Shown: positions 25,580 to 35,185 of the stretch, in pieces | Position numbering within the stretch: the stretch's first letter is position 1 | Layout: each line of letters begins with the position of its first letter | Assembly (NCBI RefSeq): GCF_026248825.1 | Contig: NZ_CP110973.1 | Coordinates: 2,375,001-2,439,000 of the forward strand | Source of the DNA: Larkinella insperata | GTDB taxonomy: Bacteria; Bacteroidota; Bacteroidia; Cytophagales; Spirosomataceae | DNA: 64,000 bases | Direction: 5' to 3' | The notes under the pieces: generated by a model | The model's database searches: none | Seen by the model: only the letters and a program-made list of their open reading frames with translations | Told to the model about the DNA's origin: nothing | Program-made: the position numbers and the translations under genes

Positions 25580-27007
25580 ATGCACGTTACATCACCCGTG
25601 AGAACCCCACTGGTAACCGGGGGTAAGACATATGCCGACGTGACAGAAGACATCTGCAAGCAGGTCGAAGGGAAACCTACCCGCGCCTGGACTATTGCCT
25701 TTGTCATTTCGTTTATCGTCCTGATTTATGGTACCTGTTGCGTTTTCTGGACCTGGTGGGAAGGGCTGGGCGTCTGGGGTTTGAACAAAACCATTGGTTG
25801 GGCCTGGGACATCACCAACTTCGTATGGTGGGTAGGTATCGGTCACGCCGGTACGCTGATCTCCGCCATTCTGCTGCTGTTCCGGATGAAATACCGTACA
25901 TCCATTAACCGGGCAGCTGAAGCCATGACCATCTTCGCCGTACTTTGTGCAGCCAGCTTTATTCTGATGCACATGGGTCGTCCCTGGCTGGCACACTGGG
26001 CACTACCGTTGCCAAATACCTTCGGTTCGTTGTGGGTTAACTTCAACTCTCCGCTGGTTTGGGACGTATTTGCCATCAGTACTTATTTTACTGTGTCACT
26101 GGTGTTCTGGTACATGGGTTTAGTACCTGACTTGGCAACCATCCGCGACCGGGCAACGAGCAAAGTATCACGCTACATTTACGGAGCCTTCTCATTAGGC
26201 TGGAACGGTGGAGCAAAAACCTGGGCACGTTACGAATACATCAGCTTGATTCTGGCTGGTATTTCTACTCCACTCGTACTTTCCGTACACACGATTGTAT
26301 CATTTGACTTTGCAACCTCGGTAATTCCGGGCTGGCACACGACTATCTTCCCGCCTTACTTCGTTGCGGGTGCAATCTTCTCCGGATTTGCGATGGTGCA
26401 GAACCTGATGCTGATCACACGGGTGGTATTCAAGCTGGAAGACTACATTACGTTCGAGCACATCGAGTCGATGAATAAGATCATCACGCTCACGGGTTCG
26501 ATTGTTGGTGTTGCCTATATTACTGAGTTCTTTATTGCTTGGTATTCCGGTGTTGATTACGAGCGGTATGCCTTCATCAACCGGGCATTTGGTCCCTACT
26601 GGTGGGCATACTGGGCGATGATGACCTGCAACGTAATCTCTCCGCAGCTATTCTGGTCACGGCGGATTCGCCGGAGCATTACCTGGACATTTGTCCTGTC
26701 GGTTGTTGTAAACATTGGCATGTGGTTCGAACGGTTTGTGATTATCGTGACTTCCTTGCACCGTGATTATCTGCCTTCAAGCTGGGCAATGTTCTCTCCG
26801 ACGATGTTTGATATTGGTGACTATATCTTCTCTTTTGGTTTGTTCTTCACACTGTTCCTGTTGTTTGCCAAATTCTTGCCGGTAATCAATATGTTTGAAG
26901 TGAAGGCGATCATTCGTTCGGCGTCTGAACGACTGCCAGCATCTGTATCGGGTGTGGCAAAAGGAGAAAATGTGACGAGTCCGACATTCAACAAAGACGT
27001 CGAGTAA
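25580..27007 (+). CDS. actC: Alternative complex III subunit ActC, NrfD-like quinol-binding membrane protein
   Basis: A 475-residue integral membrane protein of the NrfD/PsrC superfamily with about ten transmembrane helices. Typical stretches are TNFVWWVGIGHAGTLISAILLLFRMKYRTSINRAAEAMTIFAV, HTIVSFDFATSVIPGWHTTIFPPYFVAGAIFSG and WFERFVIIVTSLHRDYLPSSWAMFSPT. It is the probable menaquinol-binding subunit. The gene follows actB by 40 bases in the same transcript. Confidence 0.95.
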   Translation: MHVTSPVRTPLVTGGKTYADVTEDICKQVEGKPTRAWTIAFVISFIVLIYGTCCVFWTWWEGLGVWGLNKTIGWAWDITNFVWWVGIGHAGTLISAILLLFRMKYRTSINRAAEAMTIFAVLCAASFILMHMGRPWLAHWALPLPNTFGSLWVNFNSPLVWDVFAISTYFTVSLVFWYMGLVPDLATIRDRATSKVSRYIYGAFSLGWNGGAKTWARYEYISLILAGISTPLVLSVHTIVSFDFATSVIPGWHTTIFPPYFVAGAIFSGFAMVQNLMLITRVVFKLEDYITFEHIESMNKIITLTGSIVGVAYITEFFIAWYSGVDYERYAFINRAFGPYWWAYWAMMTCNVISPQLFWSRRIRRSITWTFVLSVVVNIGMWFERFVIIVTSLHRDYLPSSWAMFSPTMFDIGDYIFSFGLFFTLFLLFAKFLPVINMFEVKAIIRSASERLPASVSGVAKGENVTSPTFNKDVE

Positions 27008-27059
27008 TTCTGAAATTGGTTAATTACTCGAAAGAACCGGTTTAAATTTCACTATAAGC

Positions 27060-27593
27060 ATGTCTCAACATAACGATAGCGCTAAATTTCTAGTCGGCGT
27101 TTACGATGATGATGAAGTCGTCCTGAAAGCTGTTACGGAAGTTAAAAGCGCAGGGGTGCGGATTCACGAAGTATACACCCCATTCCCGATCCACGGGCTT
27201 GATGTGGCATTGGGCCATCCCCGGACTCGTATTGGTATTGCCGCGTTCCTATTTGGTTTGACAGGTTTTCTTTGCATGGTTGCACTAACCTATTACACGA
27301 TGGGTTACGACTGGCCAATGATCATTGGTGGTAAGGATCACTATGCATACCCGGCATATATCCCTGTTATGTTCGAGTTCACAGTGTTGTTCACAGCTTT
27401 GGGTATGGTGGGTACATTTCTAATATCCAATGGCTTGGGACCCACGACGAAGCCCTTGATGTTCGATCTTCGCAGTACGGATAACAAGTTTGTGATGGCA
27501 ATTGACCTGAGCAAAAACAAGCAGTCAGAGACAGAGATTGCAACGGTTTTGCGGGCTTCTGGCGCTGCTGAAGTAAATGTAAAACAATTTTAA
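27060..27593 (+). CDS. actD: Alternative complex III subunit ActD (DUF3341)
   Basis: A 177-residue protein with a soluble N-terminal domain (FLVGVYDDDEVVLKAVTEVKSAGVRIHEVYTPFPIHGLDVALG) and two transmembrane helices (about 62-84 and 97-120), then a short cytoplasmic end. This is the DUF3341 pattern of ActD, a structural subunit of the complex. Position between actC and actE agrees. Confidence 0.93.
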   Translation: MSQHNDSAKFLVGVYDDDEVVLKAVTEVKSAGVRIHEVYTPFPIHGLDVALGHPRTRIGIAAFLFGLTGFLCMVALTYYTMGYDWPMIIGGKDHYAYPAYIPVMFEFTVLFTALGMVGTFLISNGLGPTTKPLMFDLRSTDNKFVMAIDLSKNKQSETEIATVLRASGAAEVNVKQF

Positions 27594-27608
27594 TCCGACT
27601 GACGACAC

Positions 27609-28226
27609 ATGAAGTTTATGCGACTGAACCGCTCTCTTCTGGTGATGGCAGCCGCCATGCTAACCATAACCGCCTGTAAGCGGGGGCACGACAATCCGGG
27701 TACGCAATATGCTCCGAACATGTACGAGCCCGTTGGTTACGAGCCATACAAGCAAGAGGAAGGGTTCAAAACACCTTATACTGATAAAGGGACAAAAGGT
27801 ACGGCTTTATGGTTACCCGTAAAAGGAACCGTATCCCGTCGTAATTACCATACAAGCTTTGGGGAAGGCGATTCTACCGCCAAAGACTTGATGATTTACA
27901 ACGTTCCGGCGGATAGCATTGAAATTTCTGAGCGAGTGCTGGTTAATCCAGTTCCGTTGACGGAAAAAACACTGGCCGAAGGGAAAGAATATTATGCACG
28001 TTTCTGCCAGCATTGCCACGGTGAAGCGGGTAAAGGCGATGGGCTGGTAGCTGCCCAATACAAAGGTGTACCTAATTATGGAGGTATGTCTGGTATGAAA
28101 GAAGGTCATATTTTTCACGTTATTACGCATGGACGTGGCCGGATGTGGCCTCATGGATCGCAGATAACGCCTGAAGATCGCTGGAAAATTGTGCATTACG
28201 TTCGTAAACTGCAAACGGGCGGATAG
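27609..28226 (+). CDS. actE: Alternative complex III subunit ActE, monoheme cytochrome c lipoprotein
   Basis: A 205-residue lipoprotein: signal sequence ending AMLTITAC (Cys near 23). One heme c site, CQHCH, near residue 134, followed by GEAGKGDGLVAAQYKGVPNYGG and a Met ligand candidate in GRMWPHGS. This fits ActE, the probable exit point of electrons from alternative complex III. A short linker with several Tyr/Pro residues precedes the heme domain. Confidence 0.94.
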   Translation: MKFMRLNRSLLVMAAAMLTITACKRGHDNPGTQYAPNMYEPVGYEPYKQEEGFKTPYTDKGTKGTALWLPVKGTVSRRNYHTSFGEGDSTAKDLMIYNVPADSIEISERVLVNPVPLTEKTLAEGKEYYARFCQHCHGEAGKGDGLVAAQYKGVPNYGGMSGMKEGHIFHVITHGRGRMWPHGSQITPEDRWKIVHYVRKLQTGG

Positions 28227-28262
28227 TAGTCTATTGAAGAATCATTATAGTTCAAAAAAAGA

Positions 28263-29588
28263 ATGGCTCATACACATTCAATCCCGTCTGTCGACGAACA
28301 ATTTGAATTTACAGCCGAAAGCAAGCGGAATCTGACCATCGGTATCATTGCCGGCGTCGTGCTGGTCGGTATTGGTGCTTTCTTGGCCGCAAAAGGCGTA
28401 GGTGGGCATGAACACGCAGAAGCCGCTCACGGCGCTGCGGCTCATGGTCACGAAGCGGCTCATGGGGCTGCTGCAGAAGGACACCACTATAAATGGACTA
28501 CGCGTCTGTGGGCAAACGTTTGGTTAAACAGCGTTTATTTCACGGGGGCTGCCGTGATCGGTATGTTCTTTATTGCTTATAACTACTTGGCTCAGGCTGG
28601 GTGGTCGGCCGTGTTCAAGCGTGTGCCGGAAGCATTACCTGCCTTTTTGCCAGTTACGGGCGCCATTATGCTGATCACATTCTTTGTGGCTGGCCATGAT
28701 ATTTTCCACTGGACGCATGAAGGCCTCTATGAAGTCGGTGGTCCAGAGTACGATCCAATCATCGCAGGTAAGCGGGGCTTCCTGAATACGCCATTTTTCC
28801 TGATACGATTAGTCATCTATTTCGTAGCTTGGTATGCTCTGTGGCGAGTTGTTCGTAATTTCTCTCTGAAAGAGGATTTGGAAGGCGGAACCGAATACTA
28901 TGAGAAAAGCATCAAATATTCAACGGCTTTCCTGGTTGTGTTCGCGGTAACTTCATCTACTTCTGCCTGGGATATTGTGATGTCAATCGATACCCACTGG
29001 TTCAGTACAATGTTCGGTTGGTACACACTGGCGAGCTGGCACGTAACGGGATTGGCCATTATTACATTAATAATAGTAAATCTGAAAGAAAAGGGCTTAT
29101 TAAAAGCTGTCAACGCGAGCCACCTGCACGACTTGGGTAAGTTCATGTTTGCTTTCAGTATTTTCTGGGCTTACGTATGGTTTGCTCAATTTATGTTGAT
29201 CTATTACGCTAACCTTCCGGAAGAAACCATCTATTACCGGGAGCGTTTTAGTGGGTTTGGTGGAATTTACAAAGCGCCGTTCTTTATTAATTTGTTACTC
29301 AACTTTTTGTTTCCTTTCTTGGTTTTAATGACAAGGGACGCTAAGCGCACGCCAATTATTTTGAAGATCGCTTGTTGGGGAATCATTGTAGGACACTATT
29401 TTGACTTCTATACGAATATCATGCCAGGTACGGTAGGTGAGCATGGTGGATTTGGACCGATGGAGTTTGGCATGATTCTGATTTTTGCTTGTGCCTTTAT
29501 TTGGTCTATCTCGACCCAATTAACGAAGGCAAACCTGATTCCAAAAAATCACCCGATGTTGGAAGAGTCTTTGCACCACGATATTTAG
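28263..29588 (+). CDS. actF: Alternative complex III subunit ActF, NrfD-like membrane protein
   Basis: A 441-residue paralogue of ActC with about ten transmembrane helices, the second large membrane subunit. Early features are a His/Ala-rich loop (residues 48-75, many HAEAAHG-like units) and the conserved GHDIFHWTHEGLYEVGG near 143. The later helices include TSSTSAWDIVMSIDTHWFSTMFGWYTLASWHVTGLA and FMLIYYANLPEETIYYRERF. It follows actE in the same transcript; a possible internal promoter for coxB lies just after its stop. Confidence 0.94.
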   Translation: MAHTHSIPSVDEQFEFTAESKRNLTIGIIAGVVLVGIGAFLAAKGVGGHEHAEAAHGAAAHGHEAAHGAAAEGHHYKWTTRLWANVWLNSVYFTGAAVIGMFFIAYNYLAQAGWSAVFKRVPEALPAFLPVTGAIMLITFFVAGHDIFHWTHEGLYEVGGPEYDPIIAGKRGFLNTPFFLIRLVIYFVAWYALWRVVRNFSLKEDLEGGTEYYEKSIKYSTAFLVVFAVTSSTSAWDIVMSIDTHWFSTMFGWYTLASWHVTGLAIITLIIVNLKEKGLLKAVNASHLHDLGKFMFAFSIFWAYVWFAQFMLIYYANLPEETIYYRERFSGFGGIYKAPFFINLLLNFLFPFLVLMTRDAKRTPIILKIACWGIIVGHYFDFYTNIMPGTVGEHGGFGPMEFGMILIFACAFIWSISTQLTKANLIPKNHPMLEESLHHDI

Positions 29589-29603
29589 AAACCAGTACTT
29601 TTG
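29571..29603 (+). promoter_or_regulatory. Possible internal promoter for coxB
   Basis: TACTTTTG at 29596-29603, with TTG at 29571-29573 (spacing 22), 25 bases before the coxB ATG. It could allow cox transcription independent of act. Confidence 0.45.
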
Positions 29604-29628
29604 TATTCATACTCATTTTCAGATTACT

Positions 29629-30762
29629 ATGGTTTACGTTGTAGGACTGTTGTCGTTGGTATTTCTGGTACTGGCTATTCTGGTACTGACGCGATTGACC
29701 TCTATTTTAAAAGGCGTCAATGCGGGTGATACCACCGAAGAAATTGAACGAATCGGGGGAACGGGCAACAAGGTTAATGCATTCTTGTTTATCAGCTTCT
29801 TTGTCATAGGAGCGATAGCTGTTGCATGGTCGTTTTTACACGCTCGTCAGTATTTTCTTCCTGAAGCATCTTCTCCGCACGGGCGTCATACTGACGGCCT
29901 GTTTTGGCTGGTAATGTCAATCATTACGATTGCCTTTGTTGTAACCAACGCACTTTTGTTCTTTTTTGCTTATAAATACCAATATCGCAAAGGACATAAA
30001 GCAACGTATTACCCGGAGAACCACAAATTAGAATTGATCTGGACGGTTATTCCGGCAGTCATAATGGCTTTGTTAGTATTTACCGGTTGGCGGGCTTGGC
30101 GTGACATTACGAGTGAAGCGCCCGAAAATGCCTTGAACATTGAGATTGTTGGCCGACAGTTTAACTGGGAAATGAGATATCCGGGTGTTGATAACAACAA
30201 ATTGGGTAATTACAATTATAAGTTGATCGACGCGAACAATGTGTTGGGCATTGATCTGGAAGATGAAGCTTCTTTCGATGATGTTACCACATCAACAGAG
30301 ATGCATATTCCGGTGAATCGGCCAGTGTTATTGAAAATTCGTGCCCGAGACGTTCTGCATAGTGTATTCATTCCTCACATGCGCGTAAAAATGGATGCTG
30401 TACCAGGTATGCCGACCCGGTTCTGGTTTATAGCGGATAAAACGACGGATGAGATGCGGAATGAAACCGGCAATCCCGATTTCAAATACGAAATTGCCTG
30501 TACGGAGGTATGTGGTCAAGGCCACTTCTCTATGCGGACAACATTGGTTGTTGAAGATGAAGATTCCTATAACAAATGGATGGCACAACAGAAACCGTGG
30601 TTAACAAAAAACCCGGACTATCTGGCCCGTGTTCCGGAAAAGTTAAAAGCTAAAGCCGCCAAATACATACCGGCAGATACGGGAGCGGAAGCAGCATCCG
30701 ATAGTACAGCGGCACCAGCTGAAGAAGGTGCTGGAGCAGCTCCTAGTGCAGCGCTGCGATAA
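29629..30762 (+). CDS. coxB: Cytochrome c oxidase subunit II
   Basis: A 377-residue CuA subunit. Three hydrophobic segments precede the periplasmic cupredoxin domain. CuA ligands: His in LHSVFIPHM near residue 244 and the CxxxCxxxHxxM motif CTEVCGQGHFSM near 288-299. No CxxCH is present, so this is an aa3- and not a caa3-type subunit II; electrons must come from an outside cytochrome, probably the heme c domains of ActA or ActE. The C-terminal tail is Ala/Pro-rich and low complexity. Confidence 0.96.
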   Translation: MVYVVGLLSLVFLVLAILVLTRLTSILKGVNAGDTTEEIERIGGTGNKVNAFLFISFFVIGAIAVAWSFLHARQYFLPEASSPHGRHTDGLFWLVMSIITIAFVVTNALLFFFAYKYQYRKGHKATYYPENHKLELIWTVIPAVIMALLVFTGWRAWRDITSEAPENALNIEIVGRQFNWEMRYPGVDNNKLGNYNYKLIDANNVLGIDLEDEASFDDVTTSTEMHIPVNRPVLLKIRARDVLHSVFIPHMRVKMDAVPGMPTRFWFIADKTTDEMRNETGNPDFKYEIACTEVCGQGHFSMRTTLVVEDEDSYNKWMAQQKPWLTKNPDYLARVPEKLKAKAAKYIPADTGAEAASDSTAAPAEEGAGAAPSAALR

Positions 30763-30804
30763 TCGATTAACTCAAGTATAAGCGACCTTATAAAATTAGA
30801 TATT

Positions 30805-32685
30805 ATGGCATCCGTTGAAACGAACGCAGCAGGCGCGGTTCATGTTGAAGAACATGATCACCACGAAGAGCTAAGTTTTATCAGGAAGTATATTTTCTCG
30901 GAGGACCACAAGGTAATTGCGAAGCAATACATGTTCTCAGGTGTGTTCTGGGCCATTATTGGTGCTTCGTTATCCATCTTATTCCGTTTACAGTTGGGTT
31001 TCCCCAATATGAACTTGGAATGGCTGCGTCCAATCCTTGGAAACTGGATCGACGATTCTGGTAAGCTAGACAAGGAGTTTTACCTTGCCTTGGTTACCAT
31101 GCACGGTACCATCATGGTATTCTTTGTATTGACTGCCGGGTTGAGTGGTACTTTCAGTAACTTTTTGATTCCTCTACAAATCGGTGCCCGCGATATGGCA
31201 TCTGGTTTCCTAAACATGCTGTCTTACTGGTTCTTCTTCTTATCCAGTGTGATCATGTTTGGATCGCTCTTTATTGAGACGGGACCGGCATCAGGCGGTT
31301 GGGTTATCTACCCACCATTGAGTGCCCTTCCACAAGCTATGTCCGGTTCAGGATTAGGCATGACGCTCTGGCTGATGAGTATGGCCATGTTCATTGTCTC
31401 GCAGCTATTGGGTGGTATTAACTACATTACGACGGTCATCAACTTACGGACCCGGGGAATGTCGTTTAGCAAGATGCCGCTTACTATCTGGGCTTTCCTG
31501 CTGACGGCTATTCTTGGTTTGATTTCATTTCCGGTGCTTTTGTCAGCGGCTCTTTTGCTGATCTTTGACCGGAGCATGGGAACCAGCTTCTATCTGTCTG
31601 AAATTTATATTGGTGGAGAAGCACTGCCTAACGTAGGGGGGAGTCCGATCCTGTTCCAGCACTTATTCTGGTTCTTGGGTCACCCGGAAGTTTACATCGT
31701 TCTGTTGCCTGCGTTAGGGATCACGTCTGAAATTATCGCGACGAATTCCCGCAAACCGATTTTTGGCTATCGTGCTATGATTGCTTCCATGATTGGTATT
31801 GCTTTCCTAGCCTTTATCGTATGGGCACACCATATGTTCGTAACGGGAATGAACCCCTTCTTAGGTTCAATCTTTATGTTCTTGACGCTGATTATTGCCG
31901 TGCCATCGGCGGTAAAAGCGTTCAACTACATTACGACGCTGTGGCGCGGTAACATTGTGTTTACGCCTGCAATGCTTTTCTCCATTGGTCTGGTATCCTT
32001 CTTTATCTCTGGTGGTCTGACTGGTATTATTCTTGGGAACAGTGCGCTGGATATTCAATTGCACGATACTTATTTCGTCGTAGCTCACTTCCACTTGGTA
32101 ATGGGGGCTGCTTCAGCGTTTGGCTTCTTGGCGGGAGTTTATCACTGGTTCCCGAAATTCTTTGGGCGTATGATGAACAAGACATTGGGTTACATCCACT
32201 TCTGGTTTACGTTTGTTGGAATTTACCTGGTGTTCTTCCCCATGCATTACATCGGTATTGCTGGTTTCCCCCGGCGGTATTATTCGTTCACCTCGTATGA
32301 AGCCTTCAGGACCTTTGGCGATTTGAACATGTTCGTTAGTATCGCAGCCATCCTCACGTTTACGGCGCAGTTTTTATTCTTGTGGAATTTCTTCTATAGC
32401 ATCTTCCGTGGTAGAAAAGCTCCTCAGAACCCCTGGCGCTCTAATACGCTGGAGTGGACAACCCCGGTTCATCCGGGTCATGGCAACTGGCCGGGTGAAA
32501 TTCCGGCAGTTTATCGCTGGCCATATGATTACAGCAAACCGGGAGCAAACGACGACTTTATCCCGCAGAATGTTCCTTACTCTCAAACTCCAGAATCCAA
32601 TTTGCCGCATGAGAATGCATTGATTGCTCTGGAAAAAGAGATTGAGGCACAGAATTACAATGACCAGTTCAAACAGCCTCACTAA
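30805..32685 (+). CDS. coxA: Cytochrome c oxidase subunit I
   Basis: The 626-residue catalytic subunit with twelve transmembrane helices. Key motifs: the low-spin heme ligand in VTMHGTIMVFF near residue 98; the CuB His and cross-linked Tyr in GHPEVY near 292; the CuB pair in WAHHMF near 340; and HFHLVMG near 430 for the heme a3 and heme a ligands. HPEVY marks an A-type heme-copper oxidase. It pumps protons while reducing oxygen. The C-terminus overlaps the ctaA start by 26 bases. Confidence 0.97.
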   Translation: MASVETNAAGAVHVEEHDHHEELSFIRKYIFSEDHKVIAKQYMFSGVFWAIIGASLSILFRLQLGFPNMNLEWLRPILGNWIDDSGKLDKEFYLALVTMHGTIMVFFVLTAGLSGTFSNFLIPLQIGARDMASGFLNMLSYWFFFLSSVIMFGSLFIETGPASGGWVIYPPLSALPQAMSGSGLGMTLWLMSMAMFIVSQLLGGINYITTVINLRTRGMSFSKMPLTIWAFLLTAILGLISFPVLLSAALLLIFDRSMGTSFYLSEIYIGGEALPNVGGSPILFQHLFWFLGHPEVYIVLLPALGITSEIIATNSRKPIFGYRAMIASMIGIAFLAFIVWAHHMFVTGMNPFLGSIFMFLTLIIAVPSAVKAFNYITTLWRGNIVFTPAMLFSIGLVSFFISGGLTGIILGNSALDIQLHDTYFVVAHFHLVMGAASAFGFLAGVYHWFPKFFGRMMNKTLGYIHFWFTFVGIYLVFFPMHYIGIAGFPRRYYSFTSYEAFRTFGDLNMFVSIAAILTFTAQFLFLWNFFYSIFRGRKAPQNPWRSNTLEWTTPVHPGHGNWPGEIPAVYRWPYDYSKPGANDDFIPQNVPYSQTPESNLPHENALIALEKEIEAQNYNDQFKQPH

Positions 32686-33682
32686 TAAACGTGAACACCT
32701 GTTCCGGCGCCTGGCGTTACTGACCGTTATCACCATCTATCTGGTTATTATTGCAGGTGGTATAGTCAGAAGTACGGGCTCCGGAATGGGATGTCCAGAT
32801 TGGCCAAGATGCTTTGGACGGTGGATACCACCAACCGAAGCATCTCAGTTACCGTCCAACTACCAGCAGATCTACGGGGCAAAACTAAAAGGTGAGATTG
32901 AGTTCAATGCAGCTAAAACCTGGATTGAATATATCAACCGATTAGTAGGCGCTTTCTCCGGATTGCTGGTATTTGCCTTATTAATTACTTCAGTATCTTA
33001 CCTAAAGAACGATAAACGGGTTTTTTATGGAAGCCTGTTGTCCTTTATATTGATCGGCCTGAATGGCTGGCTGGGGTCACGTGTTGTTGCAGCGGAATTA
33101 GCTCCGTACCTGGTTACACTTCACATGCTGCTAGCCATTCTAGTGGTTTTTTCTCTTCTCTATGTGATGACGGTTTCTTACACCGGTCATGCAGAAGTGG
33201 AACAAATAGCCGGGAAAAAATCACTGGTCACCGGGATTTTACTCATAACTATGGTTCTTTCGGTGATTCAGGTGTTGATTGGCACTCAGGTTCGTGAAGC
33301 GATTGATGAGGTAATACAACGAATGGGTTACAGTGAACGGCATCGATGGATTGATAGTTTAGATTATCGCTTTTACGTCCATCGCTCTTTTTCGCTGATT
33401 ATATTAGCATTCCATTTAGCGGTTATCTACCAGTTAAGAAAGTTTTCAAAAGGCAAAGGCCTACTTGCTAACCTGACAAACGTTTTAGTGGTGTTGGTTG
33501 TGGTCGAAATTCTGTCGGGAGTGGTGTTAGCTTATTTCGCGGTTCCGGCCGTTGCACAACCGATTCATTTGACACTGGCCATTGTGATTTTAGGTGTTCA
33601 ATTCACCACTTTGATGCTGTTAAATGCTGATCGAATAAGTAAGAATCAGGAGGCTCATTTGCCTCATTATTCAAAAGTATAG
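32660..33682 (+). CDS. ctaA: Heme A synthase (COX15/CtaA family)
   Basis: A 340-residue, eight-helix membrane enzyme converting heme O to heme A for the oxidase. The start is ATG 32660, inside the end of coxA; a longer frame from 32624 would add 12 residues not seen in the family. Marks: GGIVRSTGSGMGCPDWPRCFGRWIPP near residues 30-55, EYINRLVGAFSG, and HMLLAILVV, GTQVREAIDEV, FYVHRSFSLIIL, which carry the heme-ligand histidines. It lies between coxA and ctaB as expected. Confidence 0.95.
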   Translation: MTSSNSLTNKREHLFRRLALLTVITIYLVIIAGGIVRSTGSGMGCPDWPRCFGRWIPPTEASQLPSNYQQIYGAKLKGEIEFNAAKTWIEYINRLVGAFSGLLVFALLITSVSYLKNDKRVFYGSLLSFILIGLNGWLGSRVVAAELAPYLVTLHMLLAILVVFSLLYVMTVSYTGHAEVEQIAGKKSLVTGILLITMVLSVIQVLIGTQVREAIDEVIQRMGYSERHRWIDSLDYRFYVHRSFSLIILAFHLAVIYQLRKFSKGKGLLANLTNVLVVLVVVEILSGVVLAYFAVPAVAQPIHLTLAIVILGVQFTTLMLLNADRISKNQEAHLPHYSKV

Positions 33683-33683
33683 A

Positions 33684-34571
33684 ATGCAACAAACTAAAAG
33701 CCTTGGTATCAGTTCATTTGCTCTAAAAAGCAAAGCTTATTTTGAATTACTGAAGTTTCGCTTGTCAGCCTTTGTCGCCTTGTCCGGTATGTACGGATAC
33801 AGTCTGGCGGTAAGCCGAATCGATTGGTTGAAGTTAGGGTTACTATTTGTCGCTTCGCTGGCAATGACAGGAGCCGCAAATATCATCAACCAAATCATCG
33901 AAAAAGATTACGACAAGCTCATGAAGCGAACCGCTGGCCGACCGCTGCCAACGGAGCGTTTAAGCGTTCAGGAAGCCGCCGTTTTTGCATTCGGGTTGTT
34001 TGTCATTGCCTGCTATTTATTCATTGTTTTCTTTAATCTGCGGGCCTGTGCGCTGTCCGTCCTTTCTTTACTTCTGTACGGGTTTGTGTACACACCCTTA
34101 AAGCGTGTCGGACCCATTGCGGTTTTTGTGGGTGCTTTACCGGGCGCTTTTCCGCCAATGATTGGTTGGGTAGCGGCAACGAACCACTATGGTCTGGAGC
34201 CCGGTATCTTATTCGCGATCCAATTTTTCTGGCAGTTCCCGCATTTTTGGGCCATCGCCTGGGTAGCTGATACCGACTACAAAAAAGCCGGTTACAAACT
34301 TTTACCATCTGTGGGAGGCAAAGATTTAAGTACGGCACTGCAGATTATGATTTGTACTTTGTGTCTGTTACCGGTTGGCTGGCTTCCTTATGAACTAGGA
34401 ATGACAGGCATAAATTCAGCCCTTGTTGCTACCGTTTGCGGAATTCTATTTTTGGCTCAGACGTTCTATTTAATGAGAAAGCGGACGGACAAAGCAGCTT
34501 TACAGATTATGTTTGGATCATTCCTGTATTTGCCAATTGTTCAGATCGCCTTCTTGTTAGACAAATTATAA
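33684..34571 (+). CDS. ctaB: Protoheme IX farnesyltransferase (heme O synthase)
   Basis: A 295-residue UbiA-family membrane enzyme that attaches a farnesyl group to heme b. Both Asp-rich regions are visible: NIINQIIEKDYDKLMKRTAGRPLP near residue 67 and HFWAIAWVADTDYKKAGYKLLP near 189. About eight helices. It starts 1 base after the ctaA stop, so the two are translationally close. Product feeds CtaA. Confidence 0.96.
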   Translation: MQQTKSLGISSFALKSKAYFELLKFRLSAFVALSGMYGYSLAVSRIDWLKLGLLFVASLAMTGAANIINQIIEKDYDKLMKRTAGRPLPTERLSVQEAAVFAFGLFVIACYLFIVFFNLRACALSVLSLLLYGFVYTPLKRVGPIAVFVGALPGAFPPMIGWVAATNHYGLEPGILFAIQFFWQFPHFWAIAWVADTDYKKAGYKLLPSVGGKDLSTALQIMICTLCLLPVGWLPYELGMTGINSALVATVCGILFLAQTFYLMRKRTDKAALQIMFGSFLYLPIVQIAFLLDKL

Positions 34572-34577
34572 CAAACT

Positions 34578-35168
34578 ATGAGCGAAACGGTTAAAATTAT
34601 GTCAGTGGCAGAAGAGCCGGAAGAAACCTTGTCGATGAACCCTAAAAAGTTCATTCTCTGGCTCTTTGTTGTGAGTATTGTGATGTTGTTTGCGGCCATG
34701 ACAAGTGCTTATCTTGTACGTCGGGCAGAGGGAAACTGGCTGGAGTTTGAAATACCGTCTATTTTCTGGTATAGTACGGTTGTTCTGCTCATTAGCAGTG
34801 CTTCCATGCATTGGGCTTACAGAGCGGCAAAAAAAGATGATTTGGGGGTATTGAGAACAGCAATTTCTATTACTTTTGCGTTCGGGTTGGCCTTTTTGGT
34901 CATGCAATTTGTGGGTTGGCAAGACTTGGTAGCTCAAAACGTATTTTTTGTCGGCAACCCCGCCGGATCATTCATGTACGTTTTTACGGGTCTTCATGCG
35001 TTTCACCTTGTTAGCGGTCTCATCGTAATTTTGTTTGCATTGCGGGCCGCTTTTCAGTTGAAAATCCACTCAAAAAACCTGAACCAGATTGAAATTTGTG
35101 CGACTTACTGGCATTTCCTTGATGTTCTGTGGGTCTATTTATTTGGCTTTTTACTGTATTTTAATTGA
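34578..35168 (+). CDS. Cytochrome c oxidase subunit III (first copy, short form)
   Basis: A 196-residue heme-copper oxidase subunit III with five transmembrane helices. Marks are PKKFILWLFVVSIVMLFAAMTSAYLVRR near the start, the middle helix AISITFAFGLAFLVMQFVGWQDL, and FTGLHAFHLVSGLIVILFALRAA with ICATYWHFLDVLWVYLFGFLLYF at the end. It is followed 17 bases later by a second subunit III of different sequence; both are expected in Bacteroidota oxidase clusters. Confidence 0.93.
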   Translation: MSETVKIMSVAEEPEETLSMNPKKFILWLFVVSIVMLFAAMTSAYLVRRAEGNWLEFEIPSIFWYSTVVLLISSASMHWAYRAAKKDDLGVLRTAISITFAFGLAFLVMQFVGWQDLVAQNVFFVGNPAGSFMYVFTGLHAFHLVSGLIVILFALRAAFQLKIHSKNLNQIEICATYWHFLDVLWVYLFGFLLYFN

Positions 35169-35185
35169 TTCAATTTCTGTAAAGC

